Shown: piece by piece, positions 15,150 to 28,467 of the stretch | Layout: each line of letters starts with the position of its first letter | How positions within the stretch are numbered: the first letter of the stretch is position 1 | Notes under the pieces: model-generated | Database searches by the model: none | Told to the model about the DNA's origin: nothing | The model's input: the letters and a program-made list of their open reading frames with translations, nothing else | Position numbers and translations under genes: made by a program | From: Chionis minor | Taxonomy: Eukaryota; Chordata; Aves; Charadriiformes; Chionididae | Length of the DNA stretch: 64,000 nt | Assembly: GCA_013398295.1 (NCBI GenBank) | Contig: VZSF01001069.1 | Location: 21,583-85,582 of the forward strand | Reading direction: 5' to 3'

Positions 15150-15480
15150 AGAGCGGGGTCCTACTCTGCAGTGAGCGATAGTCCACAGCAATTTAATCAA
15201 AAGGAGAAAACACAAGTTTATTGATTTATCAAATTCTTTAAAATTAAAAATCTTGCTGGTGCTCTCTGATTCTACAACCTATCCAGCGACCATGCCTGGG
15301 CTTCTTATCTAGGGGATACTCACTGACCTTCCTTCTGCACCATACAGTAATTGATGTGGCATGCAAGAGCATGCAGGAAACCTCTTACACACCCTGAACA
15401 GTGCCTGAAAAATGGGGACAAAAAAGGCACAACGCGTCAGGCTCTATTTATATTCTCTTATTGCAGGAGTTAACGCTTGA
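15150..15480 (-). mobile_element. Possible degraded LTR (minus orientation)
   Basis: Read on the minus strand, the segment has a TATAAATA-like box (near 15450), then about 220 bp later an AATAAA (near 15222), followed by a GC-richer stretch ending ccccgctctgtc. This is the order of a retroviral LTR promoter, R region and U5. I could not recognise a family, terminal TG/CA pair or target duplication, so this is a suggestion only. Confidence 0.25.
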
Positions 15481-18400
15481 GATATACGAAACTGTGAGAC
15501 TTTCAGTCTTTTATTCTTCATGTGTGTATTTAAATTGCTCTTGAAGATGTGTGGGCACAAGCCTGGAGATCAGGGAAGGAGGCACAGATGCTGTCCTGGC
15601 TGGAGGCTGGCCATGGTGATAGGCAGCAGGCGGGCAACACGCCAGGCAGGTGGATGCCATTAGCCTGAAAAGGGGCAATGAAACACTAGCCTCCCCCCCC
15701 AAAAAAAAGGTAGTCAGGGTGGGTAGTTAGAGTTCGCTGTGTAGGCTTTCTAAAATTAAATTACACTGCTGTTTTATTTGAGGCTTTTGTCTATTACGTG
15801 TTTAGGGTAATGGTAAGATTCAATAACTTTGGATATATGTACTGTTTTATGTGGTGTGCAGGGAGGCTATAGCAAGGGAAGAGAAATACTTGTGAACAAA
15901 AATGAAAGTAGCTGTGAGTAACCCATTTGCTTTTATGAGACATTGGTCTACAGTCCTGTATTATGAGGCTGATTGGAATCTGTGTATCTTACACTATTGT
16001 TGCTTCCTGCATAGGAAATGCATTGCTTTAGCTCGACCTTTCTGTCCATAACTGCAGCTGTGTGAGAGGTTGGAACTGTAGTAAGCAGCCAAATTCTCAT
16101 GCCCATTTCTCTGAACAGGTAGACTACCAACAAAAAGTGACTTGCTTAGTGTGGTATATCAGTAGCAAGACAAGTTCAGTTAAGGTTTTCCTAGGGAATG
16201 CTTTAAGTTCTTCAGTTCCTTACCTCTTCCCTATGCCCAGTCTGCCTGGCTTTCCAAAAAGAAAGACCTTTTTTATGCTTCTTTAGTGAACATGTAGTTA
16301 GATTAACCACCTTCTCAAGAAATAAATACAGGATGATGTTCTATTTAAGAGCATGTATAGGAAAAACACTATACTATTAAATCTCAGCTCTTGCTGCACT
16401 ATTAACTGCTCGCTCTCCTTTTCTTGTTAGAAAGTAGCTAACCTTGAAAAATAGGGTGAGTTATTTCTCAAATACTTGATCTCGCATACCTTTTTTTCTT
16501 CAAATTGAGGTACATCTACATATAAAAATCAATGTTTATTTTCTTCTCCTGCCACAGATTGTTTTGCAAAGCCATTTTACTAAACTATTTCTTTAAATGA
16601 AGAATAAATCATGTCAAGTTTGACCATGTTTAACAAGAGGTTTATGTAAGACTACTGAAACTTCTGAAGGACAGTGGCAAAGACCCTTTAGCACTGTCAC
16701 GTTTGTCATACCTGAAATAAAAATTTCTCATTAAAAACATCTGGAAAGCCTTTTAAGTTCTCTCCAAATACCTCAACACCTTCTGCATCCAAAAGTAGCA
16801 AAATAAAACATTATCTGTTTTCTGAAACTCATTGGCAAGTGAGGGAATATCATAAGAAATGTGTAACACTTTTCCATCAAACAATTATTTTCTCATGGTG
16901 TATCTTATTGCATTGTGTGCTGTGTAATCTCCATTAGTAGCTGGAAGCTAATATTTTCTCCATCAATTTTTTCACAGCCTACTGTCTCTGAAAGCTAACG
17001 GTTGCAGTTGATGGTGATAAACTCTCAAAATGTGGTAGTTATATTTGTTTTTCACTAGTGACTTTACAAATACACGCATACAGTATTGTATTATTCCACT
17101 CACAGAGTTTACAGAAAACAGTTGAACAGAAAACGTGCTAATCCTCTTTCGGCTGTGTAGTAACAGAACTTCTCAGACTGGTCAAATCCTTCACTTTTTA
17201 AGCAGTAGAACCCATGTAAACTGTGAGGGAAATGTCTTTTTGTGGAGTAATGTTTGTATAGATATGAGAGACATTTAAATGTAAATGCAACTCTTCTTAC
17301 CAGAGAGCTGCTTTCCACTCAGTTTCTGCTATGAAATGTTTATTCAGGTTTTTCTTTAACTCTGAGGGGGCCATTTTTCTTATCAGGTCTCAAATCTGCC
17401 TTCTGTATTCTCTGCAGTCCAAGCCATGCCAGAAGTACACCACAGTTAATCTCTGCAAAGGCTGGAATCTTTTTCTACCTACAAACCACTAAGCCTGGAC
17501 GAAAAACTCTGGGGAACTCTGGTAGGCTTCCAAAAAGAGCCCTTTTCTTTTTTCTTCTTCCTGTCCCCCCTAAAGTCTTTAAGGCCTGTCACAAAGAGCC
17601 ACGTGTTTCTAAGTGGTACCTTACAAGGACTCCTCATTCACTCTGCAATAAAGCAAATATTTCCTATTTATATAGCTATTAATGAATTTCTTTGAATTGC
17701 TTCCTTGCAAGTGCAAAACCAGAATCACAGTGCAATGTCTAGTTCTGATCAGCAAAGTTTTTAAAGAATAATACAGCTATAAATTTATGTCAGGCATGTG
17801 ATTCAGTGTAATCCCATGATTAGGCACAATAGGCGTTTTCTTGCTGTCAGCCTTAGGGGTTTAGACATCTGTCAGTCTGGATTAAAAGAATTGCATTCTT
17901 CTTAATTGGAAATGATAGTGCCTCAATATTTGCTTTTTAAGGTTCTTTGAATCAGCATTAAGAATCTTTTCTTCTGAAACAAAAGAGTGAAATGAGAGAT
18001 GATCACTTCAGTTGTGGACTTCATAAGCAACCAGACATCTTTCTCTAAAAATAGCTCTAAAAAAAATACACTATATATTTGTTACTGGTGAAGGAGTTGT
18101 AGGATGTGCAAGGTTTCCTAGCTTCCCTACTTCATCGCACAAATAATTCTCCCAAGCCTTCTAGACTTCGCTTTCCATGAAAGTCTTAAATAACATATTA
18201 AAGGACTGCTAGGACTTCATAAAAAGAGAAAGCACAAGGTATTACAGATGGAAGCAATATGAACTGGTATCACTAGCTTTTGTTCATGCTACTAAACTAT
18301 ATTTACTTTGAGGTGTTGTTTTAAATCTTGCCTATGCCTCTGTATGTTTGTGTTTCACACAACCATAGAATAATATCATCACAACAACATGGAAGAATGC

Positions 18401-19274
18401 TTTAGATGACAAAAAAGGGAAGAAATCACATCCAAACTGCGTAACTTTTGCCTAAAAGTGCACTTCACATCCCAAAAGCACCAGTGCTACAAAGACACAA
18501 AAAACCCATTAGGTTTAAAATTGAGAGTGGGTGAGGTGTCACTGATTCAAGTGTAATGTGAAAATACTATTCCCAAAAATTGATTTTTGCAGTTGTTGAT
18601 GTCAACAAAAATCAAAGTATCCCCACTGAAGTCAGTATCAATATAATCTCCAAACGAAATCAGAATTCAATGTCTTCGCTACATACAGAAGCAAGAATGG
18701 GGGGGTTGTTTATTTTCTTTTCTCTTTTTAGCTACAGTTTCCCAAACAAACAGAGCTGTTCCTCTGTGCCCTTTCAACAAAAGAACTGTGGCTAAGCAGT
18801 AGACTTCATTGTCTGGAGTTTTGTAGGTTGTTTTTTTCCAATCACTGCACACAATTAGAATGAAAACCAGAATTCAGCCAGTCATATGTACTGAATTCTC
18901 CCCACAAGTTTAGCATAATTGTATAAATAAAATCTACAACTATTGTGTGCCTAAGGAAAACATTTCTACTCATGAGAAAGACAAAAAGCCATATATGGTA
19001 ACAGTGCTGTAACAGAATACCCTATGCTTAAAATGGGCATTTCTAGCAGTAGGAAAAACATTACCAGCCCACATATTGTTTTCCTTATCTTCTTAGCATA
19101 TATGCAATATTGGAAATTATGTGATAATAAACATTATCTTGGGGTTTTAAGAATGGAATTCTTCTTGTCTGCTTGCAAGAAGTCTTGGTATTGGTAGGGT
19201 AGAAAGCTGTACGTGGTGTAAAGTGTGAATGGAATTAGTGGACCCGAAAGCTGAAGGGGAAAACAGTCGTAGTT

Positions 19275-19296
19275 ATAAATAAATAAATAAATAAAT
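19275..19296 (+). repeat. (AAAT)n microsatellite
   Basis: About five and a half perfect ATAA units. Confidence 0.9.
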
Positions 19297-22200
19297 CTAA
19301 TAAAGATAGTAGAAGACACTGTCCCAATTTATCCACCTTTCTTTGTTTATTTACTCAGAACATTTTACAGCATCACACCAATATAGCGCAGGTAAGGCAA
19401 GTTATCCTTGGAGTGCGCAAGCAAGATTTTGTTTCTTTACAGGATCTGTTTGTCTGCCAGAGTGCATTTATCTCTGGTTCCACTGCAGAATCAAAAATTA
19501 AAATCGAATAATTAGAGACATGAAGGGAGTCGTGAGAAATCAGAATCTCACCTAGAAAACATACAAACGCTGAATACAGCGGTGGTTTTGCTTACAACAA
19601 TCTCTTTATTAGCTAAGTGTCTGAGTAAGCAGTTATCTAGTCGATTCTTAACTACTGAGCAGTATTTGCACAAGTTCATCGCTAGTTTGAACTAACTTAG
19701 TCATGCTTCAGACTACTGAAAACATCAGTACTTTAATTGGACTTTTCCGCAGCTGTAATATTTGGAGTATACCCAGCGAAACTTTTAAAATTACTCCAGT
19801 TTGTCTTCAAAACAGAGTTTGACTTTACCTTAGAAGCAGCACTGGAAAGGCACTGGGAAAGCTGACTGGTTATGCACCATTGCCCTCTTGCCACTGGAAT
19901 GTCAAATGCCCTCGAGCAGAACAGGCAGTATAGAAGTGTTAATCTAATTGTAGGGATTATCTATGGAGCAACAACACTCTCATCTTTGTTTAAGAAAAAC
20001 GATATGCATCTGTTGACAAAGGCAAGCTCTTCAATTAACAGCAAGAACTAGTGAAGGATGTTTTGTAAATTAACCCTAATTTCTACAAAATTGCATAAAA
20101 CCTCAATGACAAGACTGAAAAGTCACATTCACTAAAACTGACGCCACTATTTTACGAATAGGGGGAAAAATGACCATATAGCTATTTTTGGTTTTATAGG
20201 GTTGCTATAATGTGGTAGAGATTGACTAGTATGTAACATAAATCTTACGAAAACGTAAGGTGTTTTTTCCCCTATCTGTAGCTGAATTATCTCTACGTTC
20301 AAGTCAGAACAAAGCTGTGTATGCACAATGATGTGGCAGCCACATCGTTGTGCTTGAAACACATATAAGTTTCAGAGTTTGATTTGGAAAGAAAATGCTC
20401 TGCCTCATATTATGGTGTTTCCAGAGGCTACTACTTATATATGAATTGTAGGCTTGCTTTCTAACATAGGATATGGAAGAAGTGCTGTGTTCACTGGCTA
20501 CCTTCTGAATATAACGCAACCCCTGGGATCAGAACAAGACAGAATGAAAGGTTAGCAGGATAATTCTTTCTTTAAATTTAGTTATGACTGTAATTTAATT
20601 ACCTTAAAATACTCTTCTTGCGTCAGGAAAAAAGAGGTCAGATGAGCATGCAAAAGGCTGCAATAAAAAAAAGAGAGAAATTTTTTCTTCTGGACAAACT
20701 AAAAAGAAAAAGAACTGGGCTTAAATAGGAAAGATCTAGATTAGACACAAGGAATGAATTTCTACTAGTAAAAAAAAAAAAAAAGTAGACTGTAATGTAC
20801 TGCTTGAATCTCTGAGGACAAATGAGTGAAGATTTTTCTGGGACTGCATTTCTGAAATACCTATTATTTAAAAAACAAAACCCCAAACAACCTCTTAGCT
20901 TGTTCCTGTCGTTATCACTTATTTATTAAATTATAATTTAATTTTTGCTTGTACAACGCCTCACCTTCCAACCATTTTTATGTTCAGCGGTTTGTATACA
21001 AACAGTACTTATTACAGCAAGAGTTTGGGAAGAAATACCATCATGCATGATTCTTCAAAACAATTCTTCATTTTTAATCAAGAATTACAAAAAAGAATAT
21101 TAAGCAGAGTTTGGGGCAGGAGAGTCCTCCTTTTAGGTTTTACATTCCAGTAGTTGTTCCTTATCCTTATCACAGTAACTAATTGTGTGGCACTAACATT
21201 CCTTAGATACTTACGTATGACTTCATTGGGTCTAAAATAATCTCTTCCTCCTCAGTGAATATCCTAATCACTCTGTGCTATGTGCGTTCAGCTTTCTCAA
21301 GCACAGTAAAGAATTGAACTAGGTCTTCTGTGCCATTCAGTATTTCAGAGCAGAGCACTTCTACAGGAAATAGTTTGGCAATGGGTGCCATGTGAAATGC
21401 AACAGCAATCACCAGACTGACAGGCAGAAGTGTTTGTAAATCACTGTGGCATTCATCTCCTTCGTGAACTTTACCTTTGCAGCTTTGTTTTATTGCAATA
21501 TATAAAACTTGACGGAGGTGCCAATACAGAATCTGATGTGCTGGGCCAGCACTGATTTTCTTATGTAGACGGATACTCTCACATCTACTGTAACATATCC
21601 ATTCGTTATGTCAGCATAGAAGAAAATGATGGAAAATACCATCTGATCTAAGTGCTACTTTCAATGGTCGTGTTTCCCACTGAACTTAATAATAGCTCTG
21701 ATTTAGTTTTAGTAGGCTTAACCTGGTCTGTATCATTTTACTGCAAAAGCAAGTAGGAAATTCTATAAGCAGGAAAGAAGGAGAGAATTATGTTTGCAAG
21801 AACATATAGACTTAAGCAATTTTAGAGTCGGAATAGACACCCGAAGGGTATAACGTTCACAGTTTGGATGTTCTGAAAACTATTGTTAAAATTCCAAGCT
21901 ATTTAAAATCATCCAAACCAGAAAATGATGACTTGTACACAAGACTTAGAACTACAATAGAACCAAAGTTTAACACGTTATTTTGCTTTTGTGATGGTCT
22001 CTGGAGAACCAGTAGAGCAATGTAATGGTTGCAAACCTAAATGCTAATTGTAGACTTGATTCCTCATTTCCATAGTGTTAGCTACCTACAGTATGCCACT
22101 GCTACGTATGGTCTACACCATTTCTTGGTCAGTTATTGCACCGCGGACTACATACCCAAGATTGTTTATATACTATTTAGTCATAAACAGAGGTATTTTA

Positions 22201-25200
22201 TTGAATTTATGGACTATGAAATCATATTCTATGTACATGCTATTGAGAACCTCTTACCTGAGAATCCCAAACACTGAAAATATGCTACAAAAGTCCCATC
22301 ACAAATTTTAAATTTTACATGTTACACCGAACCCTTTATGCCACAATAAATAGTGTTCTAGTCTTGAAAGGGAATTTTCAGGAATGGAAAAGAAGCCAGA
22401 AGATACATCTTCACACACTTCCAAGAAAAAGTCTGTAGGCTGCTCTTAGAAGAGACAACCTGTATGAAATTCTATTTAAGTGTAAATACCCTGTTTGACA
22501 CCAATGAAAGGGCATGAAGAGCAAACTACTCATAAGCGCAATGGCCACTGCATTTTCAGCTCCTTCCAAGTACCCTCACTGTAACACTGAAGTAGATGAG
22601 GTAGTGTAGCTTCACTGGGTGGATGGATACCATTTCAATTACAGGATGTCTCTCACCACATCAACAAACATTGGTATTAACCAGCAAAACCTTTTAATGT
22701 CAATCTACTGACCTGTGTTATATGCTAAGCAGGAAGCAAATGTATTAAATTTTATGCATGTGTAACACTGAAATAGAAATGGCTGTATGTGTACAATAAT
22801 GCTAACATACTCGTATATTTGAGAACACTGATGACAATTGCGTTTCCATGACTGATAAACGTTTGGTGGAAGGAGGTATCATGTCCATCAACCCCATCAG
22901 TGTCTCCAACACCCTGCTTTCTCTTAGAGAATGGGGAGAACCAGTTTAAGTTGCATAGGCTAATGAGCCATGAGATTATGACACTCACATATACTTCATG
23001 TGCTAGTGTATTCAAGAGTATATGCAAATAGATGAGGTTTATCCACTTTTCATGTGAGCAATTGATTTACTACCTGTGTCCTCTACATAGGTGAGATTGT
23101 GCACCACTAATACTGACAACCTGTAAGATTTATATTTCTCTTGACTAATTTAAGCTGCCATCTAGGAATGCTGTAGCAAAATAACACTCACTGCCAAAAC
23201 TCATCACCTCCAAAATTTTGGTTTTTATATTAACCAAAATCTAGTATTTTGACTGCTATAATCAGACAAGTATAAAATACTGCATGTTCTCTTAACAAAC
23301 TATCAGTTCAGAATCTTCTGGAAATAATACTGTCAAATGAACTGTGAACTAATTATTCTGGCAGACTTCTGGCACCTTTTGCCTGCCTTTCCAAAAGTAA
23401 ACATAGATAGGGTTTGAGAGGATTTTATCAGGATCATAAGAGTATCTTCAAAGCTCCATACAATGAGCTTCCTCATAGTAACAAACAGTTGGTTTCTATG
23501 GGTTATACTGACAGGCATGGTGTTTCTATGCCATCACAAAGAATGTATTTTATTCTCACATATTCTCACTAAACCTGGAAGAAGTATTGATGGGAAGATT
23601 TTTCCAAATGAAAATCTTCCTGTTCATTAAAAAGTTGAATTTCTCAATAGGTATGTTGTAGGTCAAGTAAAGGAGGAGATGAACTTGAACATTGTGGATA
23701 AGCCTCTGCACATATTGGAAACGATAAATGAATTTTACATGTGTCTATAAAAGCACAACACTTGCACGGTGTGAACAGAAAATGTCAGCAAATCCAGCAC
23801 TAGAGAACAATGTAAACTGAGAGTGAGTGAAAATTGTGGGGTACAAAATCACATTCTGATAGCTTTCACACAAGCTTTTCACGCTTGCAACCACATTTGA
23901 CAGGTAGTTTGAAACGTCAGCACATAATGTAGACAAAGGTTGTAAATGTACCGGTTATGGTGAAGGTGATGCCCATATTACCTGCTTTTCTAACTTATAA
24001 TCACTAACTATACACATTTATATCCTCATATCGAATCTCCTTAGAGGATAAGCTGGTATTTCTTACATCATTAGTTGATGTCTTAGACCCATACAGACAC
24101 ATGATATATTTTGATGTATGTAAGGTGAGTTACTGGTTTCAGTTAGCGTTTTAAGTCAGCTATGGACAGTAAAAACAGGTCCAGACCGTGGTCCCTCCCT
24201 TCTGCCCTCAGTTCCCCACCCCCCATTCAAAACCTTTTATTGCTTTTCAGAAAGTAATAAATAAGATATATTCCAAGAATTTACAAAGTAAAATAATATA
24301 AAAAGTCTTAATCCAGGTTTACAAAATTTCCTGAAGTCTATTCCAGTGTCATTGATGTTTCTCTGCTTTAATCTGTTATAGTATGACAATCCTTAGTGCA
24401 CATACCTTCAATATACAACAACAAATTATGTGCAATAGACAGGTAAGTATCCAAACTCAGTCACTGCTAGTGTTACTACAGCCCATCTGTTTTATCGTCT
24501 CATTCATTTATTGTTTTTCTTTATATTAGTCATAAAAAAGATGGTGTTTCTTCAGATTCCTGTAGTAAGACAAATTTTCGATGAAGCAAGTGAGACTCAG
24601 CTTGGAGTTTATTGGAGAATTAGAGCCTAGACTTGCATATTTGTGTTGCTTTCACATTTTGAAAAATTATTCCAACATTTTCTTTGTAGGAAGAAAGCAA
24701 GTGAACTCCAATGAATTATTTATTTACTTTCTTTTACAAAAAATACTGAATATTTTCAGTGTTATCAGTTTATGTATATGTAACAAATTTCCATTCCAGA
24801 TTTACTTAGTTTATTAATCCCAGGCTTATTTATTCAATCCTCAAATATTGTATTAAAAGGAATATTGATTTCCAAAACTATTAGTGACGGTATTTGTTGT
24901 ATATATATTGATATATACATACACATCTCCTTCCTAAATTTTTAATATACTCAGTAGACATATGTAGTTGATGAAAATTTTCAGATAATTTCTGTAGCTA
25001 GACTGAGTTCAGTCAAGAAATTCCCATAACAAAACCAGTAAAATGTTGGGAAACATTTTTTTTTCTTCTTCAAAATAGCATAATGGAGATTTTTTAAAAG
25101 TGCTTTTTGGGGAAAGGAAGAGACATCTTAAAAGAATAAACAGTAGTCCTATAGTAAAATCTTCTCAAGCACAAATTGGTAGCTCTATCAATCCTTATCA

Positions 25201-28200
25201 CTGAGGTGTCTGAGTAATTTGAATGCCAGAATCAAGGTGCTCACAAAGATAGGCCAAGTACCATGAAATATTTATTTATTTACTTCTGCCAAATTACTGT
25301 TTGTTTTCAGCAAAAACAAGACATTCTACTAACATTGTAATACTAAAGTTGAAGATTCAATTTCTGCTGGTTGTACCAGACAGTTGCGGTTTCTGGCTAA
25401 GGCCAAGTCATAAATTCTTTGGCTGGTTCTGTACACTCTCTGGCCCTTCACATAGGTTCGATACAGAAAAAACCTTCACTAACTTTGACCAGCTGTTCAG
25501 TTACTGCCACTGGTATTCCTCATTCCAAATACCCTTGCACTGGAAGACTGTCGAGTCTACTGGAAGACAATTTATCTGGTAACCTGTCAAGCTTGAAAGG
25601 CTGTCAATTCCAATGATTTTTCCAAGGCACAGATGATCCCTTTCATTATCTTTTTCCTTCCTATTCTAGAATAACAGGTCAAAAATCAATTTTGTGACCA
25701 CCTGCTCATCTCCACCCTCAACTAGGTTAAGAGAAACTCAGCCTGTGTTTCCATGATACTGGAATAACAGAATTCCCAGAGCAACGCTGTAAAGCGTGTG
25801 TCTGTTTAAATCCACCATGTCCAGCCTCCCTGCAGCGTTAGGACATCCTGTTCATCTACAAAACAATGATGCTCTGCTCTTCGAGGCAGGCCTTGGAATG
25901 GGAACTTTGCTGGGAAAGAATACTTCTGTTTTAGTAGTTAGTATACAAAAATAATTATGTTAGGCAGCTGAATGAAAAGTGACCAGACAATGGTAGTCTG
26001 TTGGCTTCATAGCAGAGACATAGCCTCAAGAAAAATTTTTGAAGAGATGCAAATATAGTGGCATAACAGATAAAAAGTTAGCAACAACGATTTCATGATT
26101 TGTATCACAGTTCTTAAAATAGTTAATGGAGTCAGAAACAGTCTAAGTGTGTCAGACTGGCTGGAAGGAAAAGATAAGGAAAGGAAAATTGGTTCAAAAT
26201 AAAGAAATGAGTGCCACCGAAGTTAGAAATACGTATTTTTTACATCTGTAAAGAATACTTTTAAAACCTGGGGGAAGGGCTAAGCTGAGTATGGGGGCTG
26301 ACATCACATTTTTACCCATAATAGCTTTTCAGTGATTCCAGCCTGGAATTGGAGCTTAATAAGTCTGTTCAGGAATAAGGTGCAGTTCAATTGCATCACT
26401 GCACACTTTCATGGCGTGAGTTTGCGTTTGCACAATTCAGTGCTGCACTGCGTACACAAAGTCACCTAAGCCAGAAACGACTCAGTCTCTGCACTGTGCT
26501 ACACACAATGTAAATGTGCCCTTGGAGTCAAAAGCAAATTGCTAAGTTATAAACTAAAGTAGTTAGAGGTTCAGAGTTTCTGAATGTGTAGTGCAGTGTG
26601 GAATTTTACTATGCCTCTTGAGAGTGAAGGAACACATGTAATTTTAAGGTTTATAAGACTAAATTAAGTTTTATTAGTCATTTCTTGTGAGAGATCCTGT
26701 TACATATTTTGCTGTAATAAAAAATATTTAGTGATATAATATTATCACTATTTTATTGCAGCAGAATGTGTAGGTGGACACCCTGGGGAACACAAAAGCC
26801 TCATGAAGTTTCAGCATAGGCTACAAAGACTCCTTGAGAAAGAGTCAGGCTTGGTGTTTTGTTACTATGACGTAGGCCTAAAGCAAACTGGGTGCTGTAG
26901 TTTCCAGATGGTCTAATGAACTTGTAAACCAGAAATTCAACCTGTTGGAAAAGGAAATACTAAAAAACGGAGACAACTAAATATGTAGTCCTTCACAATT
27001 ACAAGTGAGGAAATTTATTGTTCTGACAGCCAAACCAGTGTGGCAATGCTTACTTTATTGAAAGTTAATTCTCTCTGATCTTTTCTTTTTTTCCAGATTT
27101 TAACAGATCATCAGATATAGTGTAATTATTTAATGTTTATTTAGTGCTTTCAGGTTGTGAACAAACAGCAGGTTTTCTTCTAAGTGCATGCTACCTTGTA
27201 CATTAACATCAACTACTTACAGCATTTACAGTGATAAAGATCACTGTTAGCAAGAATTTGCTAAGGATTAGGACACGTTAAGAGCAAACAATCACTATCA
27301 CCTGTAAGATGTACCTGTATATCATACCAGGGCATTGTACAAAATTAAGTTATACAAGCTGAAATGTTTGGATTTATGATAAACGTCAATTCAAACATCA
27401 GTGAGGTGGCTCAGCAGGAAAAGAATGGGTGCTGTGTCATTACTTGCAGTGGAATGCACTCAAAAACCACAAGCTGAAATTTGGAAACCTGTACTGAACT
27501 TCACTCATAGTTCCCTTCCATGCTACAATGGGATAGCCGAAAGATGAGCTGCAAGTGTGCAAGGAAGGGGAGAGGACGCCACATTTTGCCTCTCCTGCGA
27601 AACGTGCCAGCCTCTGTCTACACAGTGAGCCCAGAAGTGGGCAGTGCTGCCTGCCCGAGGCTTTGAAGCCTCTTTTCCTCCTCTGTTTCTCTCGCAGGTC
27701 GGCTCCAAGTGGTGTGTGTGCAGTCTTTACCTCAGGCTTTGCCACAGTGTGAGGGATTTGGATAAGAAAACTGAGCAAGTAGATTGGTTTCATTGACTTT
27801 ATGCTCTGGTGCGCTAATAGGTACTGCCAATTTTTTTTTTTTCTAAGTGATAAATACAATCATAACAGGTAAACTGTACAGAAAAAACTATTTTTATAAT
27901 TTTATTGGGTTTTTATAATTGTAATTACAGTTTCTTTCAATAAATTTAATGCTACTGTAAATCATATCATCAACATCAGCCTAAAGTTTTTACAGCTGTA
28001 CTGTAGCATCAAAAGTTTAACAATACACTGTCTTGCTCTGCATGGTGGAAGGGCTTGTTGGCAACTATTTCCAAAGGGTGCCTTTTCTGGGCTTAGTGCA
28101 GCTGGTCGGCACAAGAAAGAGCAATCTCTGCACTGTCCATGATTTAGAAAATTCAAGGCTCTCATCCAGACAGTAGTATCATTTTTTTCTTCATGGTGAC

Positions 28201-28432
28201 CATGGTATAAAAATGAATAAACAAGGCTTTTGTATTGTCTCCTGGGAATGTGAAAATTAATATGATTCATTTCTGTATTATCAAAGAGGCTGCTTGATGC
28301 CTGGTCATTTTGCTATTCCTGTCTGTGAAATTAAAGCTAAGCGTAGTTGATTTTTACTTGGGTTTTGGTTTTGTTTTCTTATTAATATGAAGGAATATAG
28401 TTGCTAGAAGCTTGAGGTTTGTTTATTGGGTT

Positions 28433-28467
28433 GGGGGGGGGGGGTTGATCATTTGTTTGTTTGTTTT
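28433..28467 (+). repeat. G12 homopolymer plus (TTTG)n
   Basis: Twelve consecutive G at 28433-28444, followed after a short spacer by about four TTTG units. The G run is a likely site of base-calling error. Confidence 0.9.

Noticed and set aside
27440..27859. 139-codon minus-strand frame as a gene
   Set aside because: No recognisable domain; the frame partly follows a local GC rise. An acceptor-like site near 27697 on the plus strand has no coding partner.
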